From positions 1 to 6,978 of the forward strand of contig CANRHW010000082.1 of assembly GCA_947630525.1 (NCBI GenBank): a stretch of 6,978 nt of DNA. Reading direction: 5' to 3'. This DNA comes from an uncultured Clostridia bacterium (GTDB lineage: Bacteria > Bacillota > Clostridia > UMGS1883). Position numbers and translations under genes: made by a program. This document shows positions 1-6,948 of the stretch, piece after piece; the first letter of the stretch is position 1; each line of letters begins with the position of its first letter. The notes under the pieces were generated by a model. It made no database searches and was not told the DNA's origin. It saw only the letters and a program-made list of their open reading frames with translations.

Positions 1-1520
1 GCCACGGCGGAGCTTATGCCCGAAACATAGCTGAGCAGCGGAGCCGACGCGGTGTTCAAATCCACGCCGACGCTGTTTACGCAGTCCTCCACAACTCCGC
101 CCAGAGCGCCGCTGAGCTGCTTTTGGTTGCAGTCGTGCTGGTACTGGCCCACGCCTATCGAGCGGGGGTCTATCTTGACCAGCTCCGCCAGCGGGTCTTG
201 AAGGCGGCGGGCGATGGAAACGGCGCTGCGCAGCGAAACGTCGTAGTCCGGAAATTCTTCGGCCGCCAGCTTGCTGGCGCTGTACACTGACGCGCCGGCC
301 TCGCTGACCACCATGTACTGGACCTTGCGGGGCAGCTCGGCTATAAGCTCGGCCACAAAGCGTTCGCTTTCGCCGGTGGCGGTGCCGTTGCCTATGGATA
401 TGAGGGTGACGCCGTGTTTTTCTATCATATGCTTGAGCTGAGCCTTGGCCTTGGCCTTGTCGTGGTGTTCGAGGGTGAAATAGCCCACCCCGGTATCAAG
501 TACGCGGCCGGTGGAATCCACCACCGCCAGCTTGCAGCCGGTACGGTAGCCGGGGTCCACTCCCAGCACCACATGGCCTTTTACGGGCGGGGTCAGCAGC
601 AGATTTTTCAAGTTTATGCTAAACAGGCCGATAGCGCCCTTTTCCGCCCTTTCGGTGAGCATGGCGCGTATCTCGTTTTCAATCGACGGGGCGATTAGGC
701 GCTTGTAGCTGTCCTCGTAGCTTTCGGTCACCAGGTTCGCCATGGAGCCGTCCTTTTTGATAAGACAGCGGCGGAGATAGCCGTATATCGCCTCCGGGTC
801 CATATCTATCTTTACGGTAAGAGCGTTTTCCTTTTCGCCCCGGTTAAGGGCAAGTATGCGGTGGTCGGCGGCCTTGTTCACCGGCTCGCTGAACTGGGCG
901 TACATAGCGTAGGTGGGGTTTTCCTCCTTGCCGGTGCGGCTGACGAGCATACCGCCCGAATAGGTCAGGCGGCGTATTTCCTTACGAAAGTCGGCGTTAT
1001 CGCTGATGTCCTCGGCTATGATGTCTTTCGCCCCGTCTATGGCGCCCTGCGGGTCGGGCACGCCTTTTTCGCCATCCACATATTTTGCGGCCTCGGCAAA
1101 AATGTCGCCCCGAAATTCCTGAAGCATGATAAGCTCCGCCAGCGGCGACAGTCCGCGCTCCCTCGCAACCGAGGCGCGAGTCTTGCGCTTGGGCCGGAAC
1201 GGACGGTAGATGTCGTCCAGCTCGGTCATGGTTTTGGCCGCGTCGATTTTGGCTGTTATTTCGTCGGTTAGGGCGTTCTGCTCGTCGATGAGCCGCCGCA
1301 CTTCTTCCCGCCGGGCCTGCAAGCCCCTGAGCGCCTCGAGCCTTTCGGCAAACTCCCGTATGCGCTGGTCGTCCATTTCGCCGTGCTGCTCTTTCCTGTA
1401 ACGGGCGATAAAGGGAACCGTGTTGCCCTCGTCCAGCAGCTTGACAAGATTTTCGCCATAGTCCTTGCGCAAATTCATTTCGGCGCAGAGCTGTGATAAT
1501 ATGTTGTCCGTGTTATCCAT
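1..1520 (-). CDS. tex: Tex family transcription accessory / RNA-binding protein, partial (C-terminus off the left edge)
   Basis: Translating the minus strand from the ATG at 1520 gives an uninterrupted frame of 506 codons that runs off the window, so the gene is cut, not broken. Visible hallmarks are PFIARYRKE at residues 36-44 in the helical N-terminal domain, the RPKRKTRASVARERGL stretch near residue 110, the YqgF/RNase H-like core opening with GVDPGYRTG (Asp322), and the SIGVGQYQHD motif (GQYQHD at 458-463) followed by VVEDCVNSVGVDLNTASAPLL, which begins the helix-hairpin-helix region. Tex proteins are usually about 710-780 residues, so roughly the last third, including most of the HhH region and the C-terminal S1 domain, should lie to the left. 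Known family role: a cytoplasmic nucleic-acid-binding factor resembling eukaryotic Spt6 and linked to transcription. Its exact function is poorly settled. A GAGG ribosome binding site lies 8 nt before the ATG. It is separated from mgsA by 97 nt holding a hairpin, so it may be a separate transcript. Confidence 0.95.
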   Translation of the reverse strand, partial: MDNTDNILSQLCAEMNLRKDYGENLVKLLDEGNTVPFIARYRKEQHGEMDDQRIREFAERLEALRGLQARREEVRRLIDEQNALTDEITAKIDAAKTMTELDDIYRPFRPKRKTRASVARERGLSPLAELIMLQEFRGDIFAEAAKYVDGEKGVPDPQGAIDGAKDIIAEDISDNADFRKEIRRLTYSGGMLVSRTGKEENPTYAMYAQFSEPVNKAADHRILALNRGEKENALTVKIDMDPEAIYGYLRRCLIKKDGSMANLVTESYEDSYKRLIAPSIENEIRAMLTERAEKGAIGLFSINLKNLLLTPPVKGHVVLGVDPGYRTGCKLAVVDSTGRVLDTGVGYFTLEHHDKAKAKAQLKHMIEKHGVTLISIGNGTATGESERFVAELIAELPRKVQYMVVSEAGASVYSASKLAAEEFPDYDVSLRSAVSIARRLQDPLAELVKIDPRSIGVGQYQHDCNQKQLSGALGGVVEDCVNSVGVDLNTASAPLLSYVSGISSAV

Positions 1521-1555
1521 TTTAATACCTCGTTAGGCTTTGGCCGTATTACATC

Positions 1556-1608
1556 AAAAAAATTACGGCAGGCGCCGCAGGGCGGGAGCGATATTCCCGC
1601 CCTGCGGC
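1556..1608 (-). terminator. Probable intrinsic terminator after mgsA
   Basis: A perfect 14-bp inverted repeat, GCCGCAGGGCGGGA at 1574-1587 against TCCCGCCCTGCGGC at 1595-1608, encloses a 7-nt loop. It starts 9 nt after the mgsA stop codon. Read on the minus strand it is followed by a run of seven T at 1562-1556, but 11 nt separate stem and T-run, which is longer than in an ideal Rho-independent terminator. Read on the plus strand it is also followed by five T (1615-1619), so it could work in both directions, although no plus-strand gene is seen. I infer that it ends or attenuates the maf-mgsA transcript before tex. The hairpin is certain from sequence; its efficiency is not. Confidence 0.65.
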
Positions 1609-1617
1609 CAGGCCTTT

Positions 1618-2028
1618 TTATTTCGCGTTTTTGGGATTGACGATGTCTCTCCAGGCTAAGTCGCCGCGTTCAAGTCCGCGTACCAATACTTCGGCGGTGG
1701 CGGAATTGGTGGCAAGGGGAATGTTGTGCACGTCGCAAAGGCGGAACAGCGCGTTCACGTCCGGCTCGTGCGGCTGGGCGGTGAGGGGATCGCGGAAGAA
1801 CAGCACAAGGTCTATCTCGTCGTAGGCGATCCTGGCGCCGATCTGTTGATCCCCGCCTTGGGGACCGGACAGGAACCGGTGCACCTTGAGCCCGGTGGCC
1901 TCGGTAACAAGCCCGCCCGTAGTCCCCGTGGCACAAAGACTGTGCTTTTCGAGGATGCCTTTATAGGCGATGCAAAATTGTACCATGAGCTCCTTTTTCT
2001 GGTCGTGGGCGATGAGTGCGATATTCAT
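1618..2028 (-). CDS. mgsA: Methylglyoxal synthase
   Basis: This 136-residue protein converts dihydroxyacetone phosphate to methylglyoxal and phosphate, a cytoplasmic bypass of lower glycolysis used when phosphate is short or sugar phosphates build up. The whole family signature is present: IAHDQKK near the N-terminus (His8, Asp9), the phosphate-binding ATGTTGG at 33-39, SGPQGGDQQIG at 54-64, FFRDPL at 77-82, PHEPDV at 86-91 and NIPLATN at 102-108. With an offset of 11, Asp60, Asp80, His87 and Asp90 line up with E. coli Asp71 (catalytic base), Asp91, His98 and Asp101, so it should be active. The length matches the short Bacillus-type enzyme rather than the 152-residue E. coli one. GGAGGG lies 8 nt before the ATG. 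It is 38 nt after minD and is the last gene of the operon, with a hairpin just past its TAA. In other Clostridia mgsA also closes the mre-min-rodA cluster. Confidence 0.96.
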   Translation of the reverse strand: MNIALIAHDQKKELMVQFCIAYKGILEKHSLCATGTTGGLVTEATGLKVHRFLSGPQGGDQQIGARIAYDEIDLVLFFRDPLTAQPHEPDVNALFRLCDVHNIPLATNSATAEVLVRGLERGDLAWRDIVNPKNAK

Positions 2029-2066
2029 ATTTTTTCCCTCCGTTCTGATGTCCTACATTTTGTTGC

Positions 2067-2846
2067 TTACTCAAATAGTTTTTTAAAAAAGCCTTTTCTT
2101 TCTTTGAAATTCATTAACTCGACCCTTTCTCCGCAAAGACGCGCCGCCATGTTGCGGTAGGCCTTGCCGGCGTCGCTCCTGGGGTCGGCGGCGGCAAGCT
2201 CCGCGGCGTTGGCCGCTATAGTGATTTTTTCATCCTCCGGGACGGCCCCCAGCAGGTCGATGGACAAATAATTCATAACGTCCTCGACGTCGGGCATAAG
2301 TCCCTTTCTAATGAGCCCGGGGCGCAGCCGATTGATAATGAGCTTTATGTTGGTAAGCTCCTGCTTCTCCAACAGCGCCGCAACGCGGTCGGCGTCGCGT
2401 ATGCCGCTCAGTTCGGGAACAGTGACGATAATTGCCTCGTCCGCGCCGGCGACTGCGTTTTCAAAGCCCTGTTCTATGCCGGCGGGGCAGTCGATAAGGA
2501 TAAAGTCAAATTCCGAGCGTACCTTTTTGATAAGGGCTTTCATCTGAGTCCTTGTGACCGAGGTTTTGTCCCCGGTTTGCGAGGTGGGCAGGAGATACAG
2601 CCCATCCGCCTGCTGGCAGCGGAGCACGGCTTTGTGAAAATCGCAGTCCTCCCTGACCACATCCACAAGGTCATAAACTATGCCGCCCTCCATGCCCAGA
2701 GCGATATCCAGATTTCTCAGACCGATATCGCCGTCGATGAGCAAAACCTTTTTACCTCTTGCGGCCAGCGCATAGCCGAGATTTGCCGTGGCGGTGGTTT
2801 TACCCGCGCCGCCCTTGCCGCTGGTCACAACGATTACGTGTCCCAT
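2067..2846 (-). CDS. minD: Septum site-determining ATPase MinD
   Basis: A ParA/MinD-type ATPase of 259 residues that binds the membrane as an ATP dimer and directs the division inhibitor MinC, or another partner, to limit where FtsZ assembles. The deviant Walker A motif SGKGGAGKTT is at 9-18 with signature Lys11 and catalytic Lys16. LLIDGDIGLRNLD contains Asp38 and Asp40, and IDCPAG forms Walker B. The last dozen residues, ERKGFFKKLFE, form the amphipathic membrane-targeting helix typical of MinD and absent from soluble ParA proteins. I chose the ATG at 2846 over the in-frame GTG at 2855: AGGAGG at 2860-2855 sits 8 nt before the ATG but overlaps the GTG, and the ATG start makes the numbering of Lys11, Lys16 and Asp40 agree with E. 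coli MinD. It lies 30 nt after mrdA. Neither minC (expected before) nor minE (expected after) is present in this cluster. Confidence 0.97.
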   Translation of the reverse strand: MGHVIVVTSGKGGAGKTTATANLGYALAARGKKVLLIDGDIGLRNLDIALGMEGGIVYDLVDVVREDCDFHKAVLRCQQADGLYLLPTSQTGDKTSVTRTQMKALIKKVRSEFDFILIDCPAGIEQGFENAVAGADEAIIVTVPELSGIRDADRVAALLEKQELTNIKLIINRLRPGLIRKGLMPDVEDVMNYLSIDLLGAVPEDEKITIAANAAELAAADPRSDAGKAYRNMAARLCGERVELMNFKERKGFFKKLFE

Positions 2847-2854
2847 GGCACACA

Positions 2855-2860
2855 CCTCCT
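2855..2860 (-). promoter_or_regulatory. Ribosome binding site that fixes the minD start
   Basis: AGGAGG on the minus strand lies 8 nt upstream of the ATG at 2846. The alternative GTG at 2855-2853 shares its first base with this site, so it cannot be used with it. This shortens minD by three residues compared with the longest open frame. Confidence 0.85.
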
Positions 2861-2876
2861 TTGCAGCTTGATCAAA

Positions 2877-4922
2877 TCATGGAATAAGAGTGTTGGGCGC
2901 ATTAGTGTCAGTCTCCTGATTGCCGCTGAAATACTGGTCGATAGCTGCCCTGACTACCGGGGCCGCATGGCTGCCGCCGCCGGATTTCTCCATAACGCAG
3001 GCAATGGCTATCTGCGGAGCGTCATAGGGAGCGTAGGCAATATAAATGCCGTTGGTGAATATTTCGTTTATCTGAGCGCTGCCGGTTTTCGCCGCAACGG
3101 GAACGTCGCAGCCCTCGAAAGCCTCCCTGGCCGTTCCGCCGGTGACGACCATTCTCATTCCATTGGTGACGGCCTCATAGGCTTCGGGAGTTATTTCAAG
3201 GTGGGAGAGCGCTTGAGGTTTTACAACGATCTCGTCCTGCGTGTCGCTGCCTTGGATGCTCTTGACCAGATGGGCGCGGTAAACCGTACCCCCGTTAGCT
3301 ATGGCGGCGGTGTAGGAGGCCAGCTGCAATGGCGTCACCAAAGTGTCGCTCTGGCCAATGGCCGCCTGCAAAACGTCGCCGGGCTGCCATACGCCGCCGC
3401 GCTTTTCCCGGTTTTCCGGGCTGGCGACGCTGCCGGCGCTCTCCTCGGATTCCAATTCTATGCCGGTCTTTTTGCCGAAGCCGAACTTCTCGGCATAGTT
3501 GGCGAGGGCCTCGATACCCAGCCGCCGGCCGGTTTCGTAAAAGAACACGTTGCAGGAGTCCCGTATGGCCTCGCTGACGTTTTCGCTCCCATGCGTGTCG
3601 CCGCTTTGATTGTAAAGCCAGCACCCGGGCTGGTAATCCTTGAAGTATGTGTATTTGCCGGTGTCCTCTATCTCCTCGTCCACGGTTATGACCCCGGCGT
3701 TCAGCGCGGCCAGGGCGGTGCAGGGCTTAAAGGTGGAACCGGGGGTGTAGGTGCCCATAATAGCGCGGTTTATCAGCGGACGGGCAGGGTTTTCCAACAG
3801 ATATGAATAATTGCTGTTAAAGTCCTCGATGTTGTATGTTGGGTACGAGGCCATTGTCAGTATATCGCCGTTGGTCACGTCCATAACAACTATCGCGCCG
3901 GAATCGCAGGAGGCGCCGTTCTCGTCGTTTTCCGCCTCCGCGGCCAGGGTGGTTATAGTTTCGGCAAGCGCTTTTTCGCAGGCCTTTTGCAGTTCCCAGT
4001 CAAGGGTAAGCGTCACGTTGCGGCCATTTACGGCGGGCGTTTCCACCGAAGACTCGATGCTGCGTCCGCCTATGGTCTGGTCCACGGCTCCGCGGCCGTC
4101 CGACCCGCGCAGATAATCTTCCAGATATTGCTCCAACCCCTGCTTGCCTATCATTGAGTTGATTGTATAGCCCTTGTCCCGGTTGGCCTCGTATTCTTCG
4201 CGGCTGATGTTGCCTACGCGGCCGAGCACGTGGGTTGCGATACCGGGCTCGTCATAGTCCCGGACGGGCTGAACCACCACGTCCACTCCGGGCAGTGCCG
4301 CCGACTGTTCCTTTATGGCCGTTACCACGTCAATGCTCACATCTGTGCCGAAAGCATAGGGCGTTACATAGGAAAATCCCCTTTCATCCATGTCCAGCCG
4401 AACCTCCGCAAGGCTGAGCAGCCAGATGCCGCCGTAGCTTTCAAGCCCGTATTTTTCAGACAGGGCGGCCATTACATCGTCAGCCGTGGCGGCGGGGTCA
4501 AAGCCCTGTTCGGTCTTCCATTTTTCTTCGGCGGCCAGCCTCTCCTCCACGGTAGCTCCGTCGGCGGCAAAAGTGAAGCCGTCGCCCTCGCAAATGATTG
4601 GTATTTCAGCGTTTTTTGACTGGCCCCAGCGGTTGAAGATAAGGCATAGGTTGTATATGAGGCCGTTCAAGTCCTCGCCGCTCATATCCCTCTGCCGCTG
4701 AAGCTGTACGGCGTAGCCGCTGCGGTTGGTAGCTATAGCCCTGCCGTATCTGTCATAAAATTCTCCCCTTGGGGCCTGCAAGGTCACGCTTTTTGTGGTG
4801 CGGCGGTCGCTGCGCTCCCGGTAGTCCGCGCCGTCAACTAACTGGACTTTTATAAGGCCGCAGAGTATCAGTACCGCGCATAGGCTGATTATCATTCTCG
4901 CCGCTAAAAATCGGTTATTCAT
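2877..4922 (-). CDS. mrdA: Penicillin-binding protein 2 (class B, elongasome transpeptidase)
   Basis: A 681-residue class B PBP, the DD-transpeptidase that cross-links peptidoglycan during cell elongation together with the glycosyltransferase RodA and the MreCD scaffold. Residues 1-7 are cytoplasmic and about 8-28 form the single membrane anchor. The pedestal/dimerisation region starts with APRGEFYDRYGRAIATN at 50-66 and runs to about 290. The transpeptidase domain follows, with all three active-site motifs: PGSTFK at 394-399 (nucleophile Ser396, Lys399), SCN at 456-458 and KTGSA at 612-616, plus the conserved AIGQSDTLVTPLQLA at 521-535. It is somewhat longer than E. coli PBP2 (633), mostly in the N-terminal half. 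Its ATG overlaps the 3' end of mreD by 8 nt, with AAGGAGG about 10 nt upstream inside mreD, which points to translational coupling. SpoVD or a general class B PBP are alternatives, but the position directly after mreCD favours PBP2. No PASTA repeats are visible. Confidence 0.95.
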   Translation of the reverse strand: MNNRFLAARMIISLCAVLILCGLIKVQLVDGADYRERSDRRTTKSVTLQAPRGEFYDRYGRAIATNRSGYAVQLQRQRDMSGEDLNGLIYNLCLIFNRWGQSKNAEIPIICEGDGFTFAADGATVEERLAAEEKWKTEQGFDPAATADDVMAALSEKYGLESYGGIWLLSLAEVRLDMDERGFSYVTPYAFGTDVSIDVVTAIKEQSAALPGVDVVVQPVRDYDEPGIATHVLGRVGNISREEYEANRDKGYTINSMIGKQGLEQYLEDYLRGSDGRGAVDQTIGGRSIESSVETPAVNGRNVTLTLDWELQKACEKALAETITTLAAEAENDENGASCDSGAIVVMDVTNGDILTMASYPTYNIEDFNSNYSYLLENPARPLINRAIMGTYTPGSTFKPCTALAALNAGVITVDEEIEDTGKYTYFKDYQPGCWLYNQSGDTHGSENVSEAIRDSCNVFFYETGRRLGIEALANYAEKFGFGKKTGIELESEESAGSVASPENREKRGGVWQPGDVLQAAIGQSDTLVTPLQLASYTAAIANGGTVYRAHLVKSIQGSDTQDEIVVKPQALSHLEITPEAYEAVTNGMRMVVTGGTAREAFEGCDVPVAAKTGSAQINEIFTNGIYIAYAPYDAPQIAIACVMEKSGGGSHAAPVVRAAIDQYFSGNQETDTNAPNTLIP

Positions 4923-5400
4923 GCTCCGCCCGCCTCCTTATCAGCTTTTCAGCCGCCCAGAAAATCGGGAGAGATACAATCATGTTTATGGTTGCCGTAA
5001 CCGCCGCCGTAAGCAGCCACCGCCCGGGCGAAATGCTCCCCCCGGGCACCGCCGCCGAAAAAAGGCCGTAACAGAAATAATATATAAATGTGAAAGGCCA
5101 CACGTACAGCGACATAAATGCCGGGGAATTGTTGATTCTTTCATTGGCCAGGAGCTTCACCGCAACCGCCAGATACATACACAGCAGCAGTTGGAAGCCG
5201 AAGCCGCGCCCCACCGCTCCGTCCATCAGCAGGCCCAAACAGGCCCCCAGCGCCGCGGCTTTGGGCGGCTGAGTAAAAAAGCACACTCCCACAAGGGCCA
5301 AAACACATAGGTTGGCCGAAAAGGAAAACACTGTTAAATTTGGTACCAGGCTGTATTGCAGCAGAAAAGCCGCCAGCAGCAGCAGAGCCCGTATCACCAT
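4915..5400 (-). CDS. mreD: Rod-shape-determining membrane protein MreD
   Basis: A 161-residue, very hydrophobic protein with about five or six membrane segments, near residues 3-20, 28-62 (probably two), 69-86, 95-120 and 128-152, ending in a basic tail (IRRRAEHE). MreD proteins are poorly conserved. The call rests on size, topology, the family-like segment AALGACLGLLMDGAVG in the middle, and its position between mreC and the PBP2 gene. It acts in the cytoplasmic membrane with MreC to organise the elongation machinery (established for the family). AAAGGAG sits 9 nt before the ATG. It starts 26 nt after mreC and overlaps mrdA by 8 nt. Confidence 0.9.
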   Translation of the reverse strand: MVIRALLLLAAFLLQYSLVPNLTVFSFSANLCVLALVGVCFFTQPPKAAALGACLGLLMDGAVGRGFGFQLLLCMYLAVAVKLLANERINNSPAFMSLYVWPFTFIYYFCYGLFSAAVPGGSISPGRWLLTAAVTATINMIVSLPIFWAAEKLIRRRAEHE

Positions 5401-5426
5401 TCCGGCCTACTCCTTTCGTGAAATAA

Positions 5427-6242
5427 TTATTCCTGAACGGATACAAGTACCTCGGTTATCTTTTTTGGATTGACGGCGGTCTCTATCTCGCAGTCAAGAG
5501 TGAGGCCGTTGTCGGCCCCGCTTATGCGGGTGACCCTGCCGATTACGATCCCCCGTGGGAAAATTCCGCCGGTGCCGGAGGTCTCTATTACGTCGCCCTC
5601 GATGATCTTGGCGTTTTTGTCCAAATAATTGAGAGAACACCGCCCCTCCGGGGTAAGTCCGCTCATGCCCTCGGCCAGGCCTATGTCATTGGTGCGGCCG
5701 CAGATGGCGCCCACCGACGATTCCACATCGGTCACGGCCTTGACCTTGGCGTAGTCGGGGCCGGCCTCAAACACGCTGCCAACCAGTCCGTCCGGTACGA
5801 CTACGACCGAGTTGACCTTAACTCCGCTGAGCGTTCCCTTGTCGATGACAAGGGTCTCGTACCAGTCGCCGCTGTCGCGTGAAATAACGTTGGCCCCGGT
5901 GTATTCCGGGCCCTCGCGCAGATTTTTCATGTCAAGGAGCGCCCGCAGGCGGTCGTTTTCATTGCGGTAGGCCTCAATATTTATGCTCTCCTGGCGGAGG
6001 CGGGCGACTTCCTCTCTGAGCTGCTCATTTTCGGCTTTGTAGGCTCCGGCGTTGGCAATCCTGTCAAAAAAGCCCCCTACCGTTCCCAGCGAACTCAACG
6101 CGCGCTGCACTGGGGTCACGACCGTGCCCACGGCAGCGTTCAGAAAATCGACCTCGGTCACGGCCGCCGCCGACATTATGCCCAGCACCGCTCCGGTGAC
6201 CAGCATAAGGATTATCCACATTTTTTTTGAAATTTTTTTCAA
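5427..6242 (-). CDS. mreC: Rod-shape-determining protein MreC (TTG start)
   Basis: A bitopic membrane protein of 271 residues that binds PBP2 outside the membrane and stimulates wall elongation. From the TTG start, residues 1-7 are basic (KKISKK), about 8-28 form the membrane anchor, about 68-105 form a coiled coil (ENEQLREEVARLRQE, NENDRLRALLDM), and about 116-268 form the paired beta-barrel domain with VVVPDGLVGSVFEAG and the diagnostic SGTGGIFPRGIVIGRV near 222-237. The longest open frame starts at an ATG at 6311, deep in maf, but that adds 23 polar residues unlike any MreC N-terminus. The TTG at 6242 has AGGGGG 7 nt upstream and overlaps the maf stop in a TTGA junction, so I prefer it. 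A later ATG at 6221 lacks a binding site. In most Clostridia mreB lies between maf and mreC; it is absent here. Confidence 0.95.
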   Translation of the reverse strand: MKKISKKMWIILMLVTGAVLGIMSAAAVTEVDFLNAAVGTVVTPVQRALSSLGTVGGFFDRIANAGAYKAENEQLREEVARLRQESINIEAYRNENDRLRALLDMKNLREGPEYTGANVISRDSGDWYETLVIDKGTLSGVKVNSVVVVPDGLVGSVFEAGPDYAKVKAVTDVESSVGAICGRTNDIGLAEGMSGLTPEGRCSLNYLDKNAKIIEGDVIETSGTGGIFPRGIVIGRVTRISGADNGLTLDCEIETAVNPKKITEVLVSVQE

Positions 6243-6841
6243 ATTACCGCCCCCTGTGCGTGAAGCAGTTTGATCCCAAATTCTTTTTCGAGCATTTTGC
6301 CAAGGGCGCATACAGGCAGGCCGACCACGTTAAAATAGTCGCCTTCAACGCCCTCGATAAACAGACTGCCCAGCTCCTGAATGCCGTAGGCTCCGGCCTT
6401 GTCCATAGGTTCGCCGCTGGCGATATAGGCCGCTATTTCTTCGTCGGACAGCTCACGGAACCGCACCCTTGTCATTTCAAATGAAGCGGCGGTCTCCATA
6501 GTGGAGCACCTGACGGCGCTGTAACCCGTAAACACCTGGTGTGTCCTGCCGCTTAGAGCCCGGAGCATTCTCTCGGCGTCATCCTTTGACGACGGCTTGC
6601 CCAGAATTTCACCGTCAAGATATACGCAGGTGTCCGCCCCTATGCACAGGCAGTCCCTGCCGGCCCATTTTTTTGCGACGTGCAGGGCCTTTAGCATGGA
6701 GAGCCTGGTGACCAGCTCGGACGGATTGTCGGCGGAGACCTGACTTTCGTCAATATCCGCCGGTATTACCTTGGGGTCAAGGCCTATATTTTTAAGCAGA
6801 CCGATCCTCCTGGGGGACCGTGAGGCCAGAATATACAGCAT
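6239..6841 (-). CDS. maf: Maf family nucleoside triphosphate pyrophosphatase
   Basis: A complete 200-residue Maf/Ham1-fold protein, a cytoplasmic enzyme that hydrolyses non-canonical or surplus nucleoside triphosphates to monophosphate and pyrophosphate. The canonical motifs are all present: LASRSPRR at 5-12, PADIDES at 27-33, GADTCVYLDGEILGKP at 68-83 (Asp70 the likely catalytic residue), SGRTHQVFTGY at 97-107, GEPMDKAGAYGIQ at 143-155 and EGDYFNVVGLP at 166-176. The Maf branch of this family commonly prefers dTTP/UTP; the substrate here is an inference. In Bacillus, Maf is encoded near mre genes and its overproduction blocks septation (established). The ATG at 6841 is 9 nt after GAGG and about 44 nt after the predicted transcription start. 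It is the first gene of the operon and overlaps mreC by 4 nt. Confidence 0.96.
   Translation of the reverse strand: MLYILASRSPRRIGLLKNIGLDPKVIPADIDESQVSADNPSELVTRLSMLKALHVAKKWAGRDCLCIGADTCVYLDGEILGKPSSKDDAERMLRALSGRTHQVFTGYSAVRCSTMETAASFEMTRVRFRELSDEEIAAYIASGEPMDKAGAYGIQELGSLFIEGVEGDYFNVVGLPVCALGKMLEKEFGIKLLHAQGAVI
6250..6255 (-). promoter_or_regulatory. Ribosome binding site that supports the TTG start of mreC
   Basis: AGGGGG on the minus strand lies inside the last codons of maf, 7 nt before the TTG at 6242. Together with the overlapping TTGA start-stop junction it supports coupled translation of maf and mreC. The site is G-rich rather than the ideal AGGAGG, so initiation may be weak on its own. 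Confidence 0.65.
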
Positions 6842-6891
6842 GGTTAAAAACCTCGGTTTTCTTCTTTTTTAACTTATAATAATTCCCTTAA

Positions 6892-6920
6892 ATTATATCA
6901 TTAATTCTTGTGCTTTTCAA
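6892..6920 (-). promoter_or_regulatory. Sigma-A type promoter of the maf-mre-min operon
   Basis: On the minus strand TTGAAA (6920-6915) and TATAAT (6897-6892) are separated by exactly 17 bp, and TG stands one base before the -10 box (TGATATAAT), an extended -10. The region is strongly AT-rich, unlike the genes. Transcription should begin near 6885, giving a leader of about 44 nt before the maf ATG. This is the only good promoter I find in the window. Confidence 0.85.
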
Positions 6921-6948
6921 TAGTAAACTTCCATTTTTGTGAGATTAT

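Noticed and set aside
443..459. Short tandem repeat CCTTGG in tex
   Set aside because: It encodes a Lys-Ala repeat in a helix in frame and has fewer than three full copies; it is probably just codon repetition.
414..1271. Plus-strand open frames of 94 and 136 codons
   Set aside because: They are antisense to tex, which reads open across the whole region with family motifs.
1521..1562. Possible separate promoter for tex (TTGATG near 1559)
   Set aside because: No acceptable -10 box lies at 16-18 bp spacing before the tex start, so the call cannot be supported, although tex may still have a promoter I cannot recognise.
2079..2090. Six T followed by six A near the 3' end of minD, resembling a -1 frameshift site
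   Set aside because: In the minD frame (GGC TTT TTT AAA AAA CTA) the codons do not fit the X XXY YYZ pattern, and the normal frame gives the expected membrane-targeting helix and a stop.
1726..2160. A 144-codon plus-strand open frame across mgsA and the 3' end of minD
   Set aside because: It is a shadow of two real genes on the other strand, with a composition typical of reversed coding sequence.
2577..3806. A 409-codon open frame on the plus strand opposite minD and mrdA
   Set aside because: It lies antisense to two clearly identified genes with full catalytic motifs, crosses their boundary, and its product has no recognisable domain. Such long antisense frames are common in GC-rich codon usage.
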